A stretch of DNA of 64,000 nucleotides from Pseudomonas kilonensis (GCF_001269885.1 NZ_LHVH01000017.1:682001-746000), one strand, 5' to 3'; numbered from the stretch's first letter, positions 5,534 through 14,366 are shown. Translations and numbers: made by a program. Notes: a model not told the origin generated them from the sequence alone.

Positions 5534-6838
5534 TTATGTCCTCGGCATCGAAAGATTTCCCAGTGCCTCTACCATAGCTTTGATCGGGATACGACTACCG
5601 TAAACACCGAAGGTGACGGCAGAGTCTTCATGACCAGCGATACGTTTTATCAACGAATCTTGCACACCAGCCTCACGTAGGTCATCGATCATTGTGTGAC
5701 GGAAACTATGGAAGGTTTTCTTTGGATCTATGACACCCATTTTGGTCCGGTAACGACTGAACCACTTCGACGGTGCATGCCCCAGCTTTCCACGTACAGG
5801 TTCCAGCTCTGGAAAAAGTCGATCTGAGTTTTGATCTCGCTGATTGTTCACATAATCGAGCAGTCCCAACTGAATCAACGCAGGATGGATTGGTAACGTC
5901 CGGCGACTGCTGCTGTTCTTGAGTTTCTGAGATTCGTGACCATCGTCGATTTTTATACAATTGATTCCTTGCAGCGTGATGAAGTCAGCAACGTGCAACT
6001 GGCAAAGCTCTTCCAACCGGGCGCCGGTGAGCCTTCCCAGCAAGGGTAACCAGTACCGCCATGGATGTTTGCGGGCTTCTGCCTTCAGCGCATCCAGATT
6101 GAGCAGGGTTGTCAGGTCTGCTGATTCAAACGACAGTCGTGCTTCCTTCGCTGATCCCACCATGACCTTGAGACCCATCAATGGATTCTCGGCAACGTAA
6201 CCATTCGACTTGCACCAATTCATGAATGCCGAGAGCTTGCGTAGACGGTTGTTCACAGTCACGGCGGTGATGGTTTTGTACGTCCCGCCGGAGTCGATCA
6301 CCTGTATCAACGTCTTGCCCTTGAACTGAGGCAACAGTGCAAAGTATTGAGGACAGCGGCTTAGACGATCCTTCAACAGTCGAGCTTGGTGCACGTCGAA
6401 AGCTTCGGCGGGCATGTCGCCCATCAGTTCGAACAAATCTCGTAACGAGCGTTCGACTTCGTGCGTGCTGACTTCTCGCCACGTGCCACCACGTTTGCCC
6501 TCATCTATATAGAGCTTCGACAGGGTAGACAGAGTCGGACCATTAGCGACTGATTTTGCAGGATTAGCTATGGGTTGGTGTGAGCGATGCGTTGATGGTG
6601 GAGCAGGGCATTTATCTCGCCATTCAGTACAGAGTCTACGCAACGTCAGGATGTCTGCTAGAGGATGCTCTGCAAGGTGTCCATGCACTCGCTGGGCAAG
6701 GGACGCAGCGAGGAACAATGCGCTCTGACGCTCACGGATGTTCAAGCACACGCGCAAGGTATGACGGTCAGGAAACAGGTGCTTGGGCAATCGAAGGTTT
6801 AGGTAATAGCCTGATTGGCGGCGAACAATATAGGTCAT
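5534..6838 (-). CDS. Tyrosine recombinase/phage-type integrase (434 aa)
   Basis: The start MTYIVRRQSGYYLNLRLPKH is preferred over an upstream in-frame codon at 6937 because this opening is the conserved N-terminal domain (DUF6538-like) of Pseudomonas integrases. The catalytic set is visible: R in LTGARLEELCQL, H-S-F-R-H in the box II region, H in IAGHEDS, and the tyrosine in FGVYGSR. The protein breaks and rejoins DNA at attachment sites to move its element. It lies directly beside the 5' side of ffs and is transcribed away from it, as expected for an island integrated there. The other attachment site was not found in the window. Confidence 0.93.
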   Translation of the reverse strand: MTYIVRRQSGYYLNLRLPKHLFPDRHTLRVCLNIRERQSALFLAASLAQRVHGHLAEHPLADILTLRRLCTEWRDKCPAPPSTHRSHQPIANPAKSVANGPTLSTLSKLYIDEGKRGGTWREVSTHEVERSLRDLFELMGDMPAEAFDVHQARLLKDRLSRCPQYFALLPQFKGKTLIQVIDSGGTYKTITAVTVNNRLRKLSAFMNWCKSNGYVAENPLMGLKVMVGSAKEARLSFESADLTTLLNLDALKAEARKHPWRYWLPLLGRLTGARLEELCQLHVADFITLQGINCIKIDDGHESQKLKNSSSRRTLPIHPALIQLGLLDYVNNQRDQNSDRLFPELEPVRGKLGHAPSKWFSRYRTKMGVIDPKKTFHSFRHTMIDDLREAGVQDSLIKRIAGHEDSAVTFGVYGSRIPIKAMVEALGNLSMPRT

Positions 6839-6940
6839 AGTGGAACACCAGAGTGGAACAGCAAAGTGGAACAATGCTGACTGCACCCGAGTTTTTTTGC
6901 TGACTGTGATCACCTTGAACACAGGAGTTAGGAGCAACCC

Positions 6941-6946
6941 TATAAT
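6941..6946 (+). promoter_or_regulatory. -10 box of the ffs promoter
   Basis: A perfect TATAAT stands a few bases before the predicted 5' end of the 4.5S RNA. The best -35 (TTGAAC, 6915-6920) is 20 bp away, which is long. The native -35 may have been altered by integration of the element next to it. Confidence 0.6.
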
Positions 6947-6949
6947 GCT

Positions 6950-7060
6950 ACAACCCTTGGTATAGAAGCTTCACAACGATTACCCGTGAACCTGGTCAGA
7001 GCCGGAAGGCAGCAGCCACAGCGGGAACATTGTGTGCCGGGGTGTGGCTGGTGGGGTTGC
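6950..7060 (+). ncRNA. ffs: 4.5S RNA, the RNA of the bacterial signal recognition particle
   Basis: The universally conserved apical domain is present: GGTCAGAGCCGGAAGGCAGC on one side and GTGTGCCGGGGTGTGGCTGG on the other, forming the symmetric and asymmetric loops that bind Ffh. CAACCC near the 5' end can pair with GGGTTG at 7054-7059 to close the long hairpin. Ffh with this RNA targets nascent membrane proteins to the FtsY receptor. Its position a few kb upstream of dnaX is usual in gamma-proteobacteria. The exact ends are inferred from base pairing. The integrase next door suggests this gene or its promoter is an attachment site. Confidence 0.88.
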
Positions 7061-7239
7061 CTCCATAACGCCCAGGCCTTCGTTCGCAAGGTTTGTCTCA
7101 TTCAAAATTACTTTTCGTTTTGCTGATCGATATCGATCGGTGTTTTCTGCTGTTCAGGCTTTGGTTGGACAGGGCAGGCGAATGCCAAAGAGAATCCCGG
7201 CCGTCTCGCATCGATAGACCAGATTTTTCTTTTGCTGCA

Positions 7240-7554
7240 TCAAGGCTTGGACAAGGCCTGGTCGACCGCTGCGATCAGCTTTCCCAGGTCCTTGGAGGTG
7301 GCTTTGTGTATGACACCGAATAGATACGCCCGCTGTTCTTCCTCATCGCCCATGTCGGCAAAAAAGGCTTTGAGTTGTACGTCCAGCACATTGGCAAGCA
7401 GGAACAAGGCTTCGACGCTGGGGGTGTAGGTGCCGGTTTCGAAGCGGCTGATGGTTTTGGGGTCAAAACCGGTTTTTTCGCCAAGTTCAGCCTGAGTAAG
7501 CCCTGCTACTTTGCGGTAGCGTCTGATGGCTGGACCCAAGCTTGAAATTCGCAT
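7240..7554 (-). CDS. Xre-family HTH transcriptional regulator (104 aa)
   Basis: The helix-turn-helix occupies residues 8-63: AIRRYRKVAGLTQAELGEKT, then DPKTISRFETGTYTPSVEAL, then a helix (LLANVLDVQLKAFFAD). The C-terminal 35 residues form an extra acidic/helical segment (EEEQRAYLFGVIHKATSKDL) that could mediate dimerisation. AGGAA precedes the ATG. The gene is adjacent to ffs on the chromosomal side, and upstream at 7620-7646 is a palindrome that could be its operator. Targets are unknown. The neighbouring PAS-GGDEF-EAL gene runs the opposite way and could share the control region. Confidence 0.85.
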   Translation of the reverse strand: MRISSLGPAIRRYRKVAGLTQAELGEKTGFDPKTISRFETGTYTPSVEALFLLANVLDVQLKAFFADMGDEEEQRAYLFGVIHKATSKDLGKLIAAVDQALSKP

Positions 7555-7619
7555 CGCTTAATTCCTATTTAGAATCAAGAACTTAACGATAGATTTTCGC
7601 ATTAGGCAACCGCGTGATC

Positions 7620-7646
7620 CATCACCTTACTTTGCAAAGTGTGATG
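7620..7646. promoter_or_regulatory. Palindrome between the Xre gene and the GGDEF-EAL gene
   Basis: ACTTTGCAAAGT (7629-7640) is a perfect 12-bp palindrome flanked by CATCAC and GTGATG. It lies in the divergent intergenic region, so it is a candidate operator for the Xre regulator. The rest of 7555-7880 shows no gene. Confidence 0.4.
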
Positions 7647-7880
7647 TGTTTCGTAGAATCGGCCTTTGGCACGGGTATTTGGTGACCTGCTTCAGAAGCC
7701 GGGGTGTGTACAGAGACCAGGCCTTGCGTTTCTTGCCGCGATACAAGGCAAGGGCTGAAGCCCTCCCTTGGCACCACCAGGGCCCGCGCTCCAGCTGTTC
7801 TCAAAGTGTTTGAGCCTAGTTGATTTTCGCCTGTCTTGGAGGCGGTGCAACCGCGCGCGACAAATGAGCCTGACTCATGG

Positions 7881-9641
7881 ATGACTGCTTCGATGGATAA
7901 GAAGTACCGCAGAGCCGTTGACGCCGCCGCGATTTTTTCCGAAACCGATCTGAGCGGGCGCATCACCTACGTCAACGATCAATTTTGCAGCCTTTTTGGT
8001 TACCGGCGCGATGAGTTGCTGGGCGTGAACCATCGCCTGCTCAATTCCGGCCAGCACCCTGAAGAGTTCTTCAGCGACATGTGGCGCACCATTGCCGTGG
8101 GCCAGGTCTGGAAAGGGGAAATCTGCAACCGGGCCAAGGACGGTACGCTGCACTGGGTCGACACCACCCTGGTGCCGGTGATCGATGACGAAACAGGGCA
8201 CATCGAACGCTACCTGGCGATTCGCTTCGACGTCAGCGAAAAGCGTCGCCTGCTGCATTCGCTGCAATGGCGGGTCGGTCACGATGTGCTGACCGGGCTG
8301 CCCAACCGCACTTATCTCTCCGATCTGCTGGACCAGGCCCTGGAGTTTTCCCGCGCGGAAAACTTGCCCCTGGCAGTGTGCATGCTCGACCTCGATGGCT
8401 TCAAGGCCGTCAACGACGGTTATGGCCATGCCAGCGGTGATCGGCTGTTGGTGGAGGTCGCCAGGCGCCTGCGCAGCATTGTGCGTGGCGAGGACGTGGT
8501 GGCGCGACTGGGCGGGGACGAGTTCGTGCTGGTGCTGCGCCATGTGCGTGGGATGGATGAGTTGCATGCCGCGTTGAACCGGGTGTTGATCGCTGTTTCC
8601 ATGCCGTATGGCATTGACGGCAAGGACATCAAGGTCTTCGCCAGCATTGGCGTCACATTGTTTCCGTGGGACAACGAAGACGCCGAGACCTTGTTGCGCC
8701 ACGCCGACCAGGCGATGTACGTGGCCAAGCAAAGCGGTCGCAATCGTTTCCATTTGTTCGATGTGTCCCGGGACAAGGAAGTGCGAGCCACTTACCAGAC
8801 CGTCGAGCGGGTCCGCCAGGCGCTTGCCGGCAATGAGTTGCGGCTGCATTTCCAGCCCAAGGTCAACATGCGTCATGGCGCCGTGGTTGGCCTGGAGGCG
8901 CTGCTGCGCTGGAAGCATCCGCAACGTGGCCTGGTGCCGCCTCGGGAGTTCCTGCCGCTGGTGGAAGAGACCGACCTGATCGTCGAGATCGGCGAGTGGG
9001 TCATGGAAAAGGTATTGACCCAGTTGCAGCAATGGCAGCAAGCGGGGCAGGGCTGGCCGGTGAGTATCAATATCTCGGCGCGGCATTTTCAGCGGGCGGA
9101 TTTTGTCGAGCGGCTGCGACAGGTGTTGGAAAGGCATCCGGCGGTACCGCCACGCCTGTTGGATCTGCAGATTGTCGAATCCGTCGCGGTGGAAAACCTT
9201 GCCCACGTCAGCGCCTGCCTCCAGGCCTGCCAGGCCTTGGGCGTGGGGTTTTCGCTGGGTGGTTTCGGCACGGGCTACTGCTCGCTCAACGACCTCAAGC
9301 ACCTGCGCACGCAAACCATCAAGATCGACAAGGCCTTTGTCCGCGACATTCTCCATGATCGCGACGACCTGGCACTGACCGAAGCGGTGATCGGCCTGGC
9401 CCGGGCGTTTGGCCGCGAGGTGGTCGCCGAGGGGTTGGACAGCCTGGAGCACGGCCAACTGCTGCTGCGCCTGGGCTGTGAGGTGGCACAAGGTTATTTC
9501 ATCGCCCGGCCCATGCCGCCCGAACAGATACCCGGCTGGGTGCAGGGGTTCATCCCGCCGTCGCAATGGCAGCAGCGGCCAGGCGATCAGGGGGAGGGTG
9601 CCTCGCTCCTGGCCTGGGATGCGTCACTGCGGCCAGTGTAA
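7881..9641 (+). CDS. PAS-GGDEF-EAL protein, likely diguanylate cyclase with a degenerate EAL domain
   Basis: Domains in order are a PAS sensor (about residues 10-125), GGDEF (about 130-290) and EAL (about 305-555). The cyclase signature GGDEF is intact at residues 211-215, with an inhibitory-site RGED five residues before it, so c-di-GMP synthesis with product feedback is expected. EAL is present at 339-341 and the catalytic lysine region IKIDKAF is kept. However, the metal-binding DDFGTG motif reads GGFGTG (residues 460-461) and the first Glu of LEITES is Gln (430). These changes remove metal ligands of EAL phosphodiesterases, so this half is probably inactive or only binds nucleotide. No membrane segment is seen. 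The start is uncertain; ATGs occur at 7881 and 7893 without a clear ribosome site. Confidence 0.9.
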   Translation: MTASMDKKYRRAVDAAAIFSETDLSGRITYVNDQFCSLFGYRRDELLGVNHRLLNSGQHPEEFFSDMWRTIAVGQVWKGEICNRAKDGTLHWVDTTLVPVIDDETGHIERYLAIRFDVSEKRRLLHSLQWRVGHDVLTGLPNRTYLSDLLDQALEFSRAENLPLAVCMLDLDGFKAVNDGYGHASGDRLLVEVARRLRSIVRGEDVVARLGGDEFVLVLRHVRGMDELHAALNRVLIAVSMPYGIDGKDIKVFASIGVTLFPWDNEDAETLLRHADQAMYVAKQSGRNRFHLFDVSRDKEVRATYQTVERVRQALAGNELRLHFQPKVNMRHGAVVGLEALLRWKHPQRGLVPPREFLPLVEETDLIVEIGEWVMEKVLTQLQQWQQAGQGWPVSINISARHFQRADFVERLRQVLERHPAVPPRLLDLQIVESVAVENLAHVSACLQACQALGVGFSLGGFGTGYCSLNDLKHLRTQTIKIDKAFVRDILHDRDDLALTEAVIGLARAFGREVVAEGLDSLEHGQLLLRLGCEVAQGYFIARPMPPEQIPGWVQGFIPPSQWQQRPGDQGEGASLLAWDASLRPV

Positions 9642-10357
9642 AGCTGGATGATCGCGTCGATCTCCCCTGACGTTTTCATGTTCAGCAAGGTCCTCAGGAT
9701 GCGTTGTGCTGGAATGTTCGGATCGTTGCGCACATAACAGCTCAACTGCTGTTCCTGAAGCACTGCCACTGCATGGAGTTGTCGATCCGCAGTGTGGCGT
9801 TGATTGAACCAGTCCAGTGCCCATTGGTTGCTGACCGCATAGCTATAGCGGCCTGCGAGCAGTTTCGCCAGCACTTGCTCCTGGCTGCGAGCATCGTCTC
9901 GGTGCAGTTGGCCGCTGTTGAACAAGGGTTGCAAGGTGGGGTAGGTATAGCTGAGCACCGTACCTATGGCCTGGTGCGCCAGCGTTGCCGGTGTTACTGC
10001 CGCAGGTGTGCTTGCCGTGGCGACGAGCAGGTCGCGCTGGAAAAACAACGGGATGCTCCACAGGTAATCGCCACTGTCCTTTACCCAGTCGGGGCTGACA
10101 TAGCAGCGTACGTCGATCTCGCCGTGTTTCATGGCTCCGTCCAGCCGGGCGCGGGACAGGACATGGAATTGCGCCGGCAGTCCCATCTGGGTCGCCAGGT
10201 TGGTCATTACATCGGGAAGGATACCCTGCGTCGGGCGACCCCGTTCGATCTGCACCATGGGCATCGCCCAGCCGTCGGTAACGGCAAAACGCAAAGGTAC
10301 TTCATCAGCAAAACAACCTGTACCCAACAACAGCAAAGCCCCCATGGCTGAGCGCAT
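9587..10357 (-). CDS. Periplasmic solute-binding protein, amino-acid-type (SBP_bac_3), 256 aa
   Basis: The start MRSAMGALLLLGTGCFADEV follows CAGGAG and gives a typical Sec signal peptide with a likely cut after CFA. The mature part has the bilobed fold landmarks: FAVTDGWAMPMVQ at the start, GILPDVMTNLATQMG, and LAHQAIGTVLSYTYPTLQPL. Such proteins either deliver amino acids to ABC permeases or act as sensors. No permease or ATPase gene is adjacent, so this is an orphan. Its last 55 bp overlap the convergent PAS-GGDEF-EAL gene, making the two mRNAs complementary at their ends. The ligand cannot be predicted. Confidence 0.82.
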   Translation of the reverse strand: MRSAMGALLLLGTGCFADEVPLRFAVTDGWAMPMVQIERGRPTQGILPDVMTNLATQMGLPAQFHVLSRARLDGAMKHGEIDVRCYVSPDWVKDSGDYLWSIPLFFQRDLLVATASTPAAVTPATLAHQAIGTVLSYTYPTLQPLFNSGQLHRDDARSQEQVLAKLLAGRYSYAVSNQWALDWFNQRHTADRQLHAVAVLQEQQLSCYVRNDPNIPAQRILRTLLNMKTSGEIDAIIQLYTGRSDASQARSEAPSP

Positions 10358-10500
10358 AAACTCTCCTGACTGTACAAAACCGTGTCGATAACCGAGCTCG
10401 ATTCCCAAGCTTAGTCAGATTAGACGAGCACACCGGATGCAATTTCGCCCCTGCTCCGCTAGCATTAGCCGCTTATGTTCCTTCGTTGCGACGGTTTTCG

Positions 10501-12576
10501 ATGAGTTATCAGGTTCTTGCACGTAAATGGCGTCCGCGCTCGTTCCGCGAAATGGTCGGCCAGACCCATGTGCTCAAGGCTCTGATCAATGCCTTGGACA
10601 GCCAGCGGCTGCACCACGCCTACCTGTTCACCGGTACCCGCGGGGTGGGCAAGACCACCATCGCGCGGATCATCGCCAAGTGCCTGAACTGTGAAACCGG
10701 CATCACTTCGACGCCTTGCGGCGAGTGTTCGGTCTGCCGGGAGATCGACGAGGGCCGCTTCGTCGACCTGATCGAGATCGACGCTGCCAGTCGCACCAAG
10801 GTCGAAGACACCCGCGAATTGCTCGACAACGTGCAGTACGCGCCGAGCCGTGGGCGCTTCAAGGTCTACCTGATCGACGAAGTGCACATGCTCTCCAGCC
10901 ATTCGTTCAATGCGCTGCTCAAGACCCTCGAGGAACCACCGCCCTACGTCAAGTTCATCCTGGCGACCACCGACCCGCAGAAACTTCCTGCAACGATTTT
11001 GTCGCGGTGCCTGCAGTTCTCCCTCAAGAACATGACGCCGGAACGGGTCGTCGAGCACCTGACGCATGTACTGGGCGTCGAGAACGTGCCCTTCGAGGAC
11101 GATGCGCTGTGGCTGCTGGGCCGCGCCGCCGATGGTTCGATGCGCGACGCCATGAGCCTGACCGACCAGGCCATCGCGTTCGGTGAAGGCAAGGTCATGG
11201 CCGCCGACGTCCGGGCCATGCTTGGCACCCTCGATCATGGCCAGGTCTATGACGTCTTGCATGCGCTGATCGAAGGCGACGCGAAGGCGCTGCTCGAAGC
11301 GGTGCGTCACCTGGCCGAGCAGGGCCCTGACTGGAATGGCGTGCTCTCGGAAATTCTCAACGTGCTGCACCGGGTCGCCATCGCCCAGGCCTTGCCTGAT
11401 GGCGTCGACAACGGTCATGGCGACCGTGATCGCGTATTGGCGCTGGCCCAGGCGCTGCCGGCCGAAGACGTGCAGTTTTATTACCAGATGGGCCTGATCG
11501 GCCGTCGCGACCTGCCCCTGGCACCGGATCCGCGCGGCGGCTTCGAAATGGTCCTGCTGCGAATGCTGGCGTTCCGGCCAGCCGATACGACGGACGTCCC
11601 GAGGCAAGCGCTAAAGCCAGTGGGGATCAGCCAGGCCACAGCTGATTCCGCCAAGCCAGTGGCTGCCGCGCCCGTCGTTGCGCCGGCAGTGGCTTCGGCT
11701 CCGGTAGCGCCGGCACCTGTGGCGGCACCGGCCCCGACACCTGTTGTCGCGGCCCCTGAGCCAGAACCTGAACCGGTCGTCGAGGCGCTGCCCGAACCGG
11801 TCGTCGAAGCCGTTGTCGATCTGCCCTGGAACGATCCGATCGAGCCCGAGGTTGTCCAGCAACCGGCCGTGGAGCCGGTCCTGGAGACCATCGCCGAGCA
11901 GCCCGAGTTGCCGCCGATGCCTTTGCCGACGCCTGACAGCGTGGTACTCGATGCACCGGAGTGGGTTGCCGCGCCGGTGCCCGAACCGACAGTGGCCGAC
12001 GTCGATGTCGCCACGCCAGGCCTCGACCAGGACGACGAACCGCCGCTGGACGAGGATTACATCGAGCCAGACATGGATTCGGCCTACAGCTACCTGGACG
12101 ACCTGGCCAGCGAGCACGCCGCTGAGCCGGCCCCGGAGCCCGAGCCGGAACCGGCGGCGATGCCAGCCACCGGCCTGGCCCTGCAATGGCTGGAACTGTT
12201 TCCTAAGCTGCCGATCAGCGGCATGACCGGCAGCATCGCCGCCAACTGCACGCTGATTTCCGTGGAAGGCGACCACTGGCTGCTGCACCTGGACCCGGCC
12301 CACAGCGCACTGTTCAACGCGACCCAGCAACGTCGCCTCAACGATGCGCTGAACCAGTACCACCAGCGCCCCCTGACGCTGACCATGGAGCTGATCAAGC
12401 CCGAGCAGGAGACCCCGGCCCAAGCCGGGTCCCGCCGCCGTGCCGACCGTCAGCGCGAAGCCGAGGAGTCGATCCACAGTGATCCATTCATCCAGCAGAT
12501 GATGCAACAGTTCGGCGCCGTGGTCCGTCACGATACTATCGAACCTGTCGAGGCCCCGGTCACCCAGGGCTCATAA
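10501..12576 (+). CDS. dnaX: DNA polymerase III subunits tau/gamma (clamp loader ATPase), 691 aa
   Basis: The start MSYQVLARKWRPRSFREMVG is the family consensus. The AAA+ module has Walker A GTRGVGKTT, a four-cysteine zinc site (CLNCETGITSTPCGECSVC), the Walker B-type LIDEVHML and sensor 1 ATTDPQKLP. A long Pro/Ala/Glu-rich linker runs from about residue 375 to 560. The C-terminal tau domain starts at LALQWLELFPKLPISG and would contact the polymerase and DnaB. No A-AAA-AAG slippery heptamer is seen, so E. coli-style frameshifting to gamma is unlikely here. ybaB and recR follow, the usual recombination/replication cluster. Confidence 0.97.
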   Translation: MSYQVLARKWRPRSFREMVGQTHVLKALINALDSQRLHHAYLFTGTRGVGKTTIARIIAKCLNCETGITSTPCGECSVCREIDEGRFVDLIEIDAASRTKVEDTRELLDNVQYAPSRGRFKVYLIDEVHMLSSHSFNALLKTLEEPPPYVKFILATTDPQKLPATILSRCLQFSLKNMTPERVVEHLTHVLGVENVPFEDDALWLLGRAADGSMRDAMSLTDQAIAFGEGKVMAADVRAMLGTLDHGQVYDVLHALIEGDAKALLEAVRHLAEQGPDWNGVLSEILNVLHRVAIAQALPDGVDNGHGDRDRVLALAQALPAEDVQFYYQMGLIGRRDLPLAPDPRGGFEMVLLRMLAFRPADTTDVPRQALKPVGISQATADSAKPVAAAPVVAPAVASAPVAPAPVAAPAPTPVVAAPEPEPEPVVEALPEPVVEAVVDLPWNDPIEPEVVQQPAVEPVLETIAEQPELPPMPLPTPDSVVLDAPEWVAAPVPEPTVADVDVATPGLDQDDEPPLDEDYIEPDMDSAYSYLDDLASEHAAEPAPEPEPEPAAMPATGLALQWLELFPKLPISGMTGSIAANCTLISVEGDHWLLHLDPAHSALFNATQQRRLNDALNQYHQRPLTLTMELIKPEQETPAQAGSRRRADRQREAEESIHSDPFIQQMMQQFGAVVRHDTIEPVEAPVTQGS

Positions 12577-12640
12577 CTGAAGGCGCCGGGCCGAACGGGC
12601 CGGGCGCGTTGTTTATCCAAGTACTTTCGAGGTGATTCCC

Positions 12641-12979
12641 ATGATGAAAGGTGGCATGGCCGGCCTGATGAAGCAGGCGCAGCAGATGCAGGAAAAAATG
12701 GCCAAGATGCAGGAAGAACTGGCCAACGCCGAAGTCACCGGCAAGTCCGGCGGCGACATGGTGACCGTGGTCATGACCGGTCGCCACGACATCAAGCGCG
12801 TCAGCATCGACCCAAGCGTGGTCGAAGGCCTGAGCGAAGACGACAAGGAAATGCTCGAAGCCCTGTTCGCCGCCGCCGTCAATGACGCGGTGCGCAAGAT
12901 CGAAGCCAACAGCCAGGACAAGATGTCCGGCATGACGGCCGGTATGCAGCTGCCGCCGGGCATGAAACTGCCGTTCTGA
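12641..12979 (+). CDS. ybaB: YbaB/EbfC family nucleoid-associated protein (112 aa)
   Basis: The product begins [20 protein letters not shown], the coiled N-terminal helix of the family. It continues through the typical core [20 protein letters not shown] and a Met/Pro-rich tail. YbaB homologues form dimers shaped like tweezers and bind DNA. The ATG at 12641 has GAGGTG at good spacing; a GTG 9 bases earlier is within that site. It lies 64 bp after dnaX and is almost certainly in the same transcript. Confidence 0.95.
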   Translation: MMKGGMAGLMKQAQQMQEKMAKMQEELANAEVTGKSGGDMVTVVMTGRHDIKRVSIDPSVVEGLSEDDKEMLEALFAAAVNDAVRKIEANSQDKMSGMTAGMQLPPGMKLPF

Positions 12980-13077
12980 TTCGCCATCCCGGTCGGGATG
13001 GGCTACACACAATGCCAGGCATCGCGCCTGGCATTGTTGTTTCTGTCGTAGGGGCGAGCGGTGACAGAAACCTTACC

Positions 13078-13182
13078 TGTGGGAGCAAGGCTCTGTGGGA
13101 GCAAGGCTTGCCCGCGATGCAGGCGCCTCGGTTTGTCGGAACTGCGCGCCATCGTTCATCGCGGGCAAGCCTTGCTCCCACA
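13078..13182. repeat. REP pair (REPIN-like), inverted
   Basis: TGTGGGAGCAAGGCTTGCCC... and its inverse ...GGGCAAGCCTTGCTCCCACA flank about 45 bp, with an extra partial copy at the left end. It lies between ybaB and the oxidoreductase gene. Confidence 0.85.
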
Positions 13183-13271
13183 AGTGCCGGCTGAACAAAC
13201 ATCGAACGCCGCCCCTTCGGCAATGGTCTGCTTCCTATACGTGTCCGCTCAACGAACAAGGAGACGCATCC

Positions 13272-14300
13272 ATGTCATCGATTTCCAGTCAGCGCATCGT
13301 CCTGGCCTCCCGCCCCCAAGGGGCGCCCACGCCGGAAAATTTTCGTCTTGAACACGTGACACTGCCGGATCTGGCGGAGGGACAAATTCTGCTCAAGACA
13401 CTATTCCTGTCCCTGGACCCCTACATGCGCGGGCGAATGAGTGACGCGCCTTCCTACGCTGCTCCGGTAAAAATCGACGAGGTGATGACCGGCGGCGCCG
13501 TCAGCCGCGTGGAACGCTCGACGCACCCGAAATTCCAGGAGGGTGATCTGGTGGTGGGGGCCACCGGTTGGCAGAGCCACAGCATCAGCGACGGGCGCAA
13601 CGTGATGCCCATCCCCTCGGGGCTGCCCAGCCCGTCGATGGCCCTGGGTGTGCTGGGCATGCCAGGCATGACCGCTTACATGGGGCTGATGGACATTGGC
13701 CAGCCCAAGGCCGGGGAGACCCTGGTGGTCGCAGCGGCCTCGGGTGCGGTGGGCTCGGTGGTCGGCCAGGTGGCGAAAATCAAGGGCCTGCGTGTCGTCG
13801 GCGTCGCGGGAGGCAGCGAGAAATGCAAGTACGTGGTCGACGAGCTGGGGTTTGACGCCTGTGTCGATCACAAGAGCGCACGTTTTGCCGAGGAACTGGC
13901 CCAGGCTTGCGACAAGGGCATCGACATCTATTACGAAAACGTCGGTGGCAAGGTTTTCGATGCCGTCGTGCCGCTGCTCAACGCCAAGGCGCGGATCCCG
14001 CTCTGTGGCCTGATCGCTTCCTACAACGATCATCAAGCGCCGAGCGGCCCGGATCGCTTGCCGCAGTTGCAGCGCACCTTGCTGAACAAGCGCATGCGGA
14101 TCCAGGGGTTTATTGTGTTTGATGACTACGGTGACCGTCAGCCGGAGTTCATCAGCGCCATGGCCCCGTGGGTGCGTGATGGCAAGGTCAAGTTCCGTGA
14201 GGACGTGGTCGATGGCCTTGAGAATGCGCCACAGGCGTTTATCGGGTTGTTGGAAGGGCGCAACTTCGGCAAGTTGGTGGTGCGGGTCGCGCAGGATTGA
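13272..14300 (+). CDS. NADP-dependent MDR-family oxidoreductase (curcumin/alkenal reductase-like), 342 aa
   Basis: AAGGAG stands 8 bases before the ATG. The N-terminal GroES-like domain contains LSLDPYMRGRMSD, a signature of the zinc-free leukotriene B4 dehydrogenase/CurA group. The Rossmann part shows AAASGAVGSVVGQVAKIKG for NADPH and later IYYENVGGKVFDAVVP. These enzymes reduce the C=C bond of alpha,beta-unsaturated ketones and aldehydes. No zinc-binding cysteine set is present. The gene sits between ybaB and recR, so the dnaX-recR cluster is interrupted. The physiological substrate is unknown. Confidence 0.9.
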   Translation: MSSISSQRIVLASRPQGAPTPENFRLEHVTLPDLAEGQILLKTLFLSLDPYMRGRMSDAPSYAAPVKIDEVMTGGAVSRVERSTHPKFQEGDLVVGATGWQSHSISDGRNVMPIPSGLPSPSMALGVLGMPGMTAYMGLMDIGQPKAGETLVVAAASGAVGSVVGQVAKIKGLRVVGVAGGSEKCKYVVDELGFDACVDHKSARFAEELAQACDKGIDIYYENVGGKVFDAVVPLLNAKARIPLCGLIASYNDHQAPSGPDRLPQLQRTLLNKRMRIQGFIVFDDYGDRQPEFISAMAPWVRDGKVKFREDVVDGLENAPQAFIGLLEGRNFGKLVVRVAQD

Positions 14301-14366
14301 GTATTTGACGCTAATCGGAGGCGCGGGTATAAACCGCGTCTCGTTGTTATGTCGGACATTTCCTCC

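Noticed and set aside
7875..9566. Long antisense open frame across the GGDEF-EAL gene
   Set aside because: The sense strand has clear PAS, GGDEF and EAL motifs; the antisense product has no recognisable domain.
10501..12576. Programmed frameshift in dnaX giving a short gamma form
   Set aside because: I looked for an A-AAA-AAG-type slippery heptamer in the linker region and found none.
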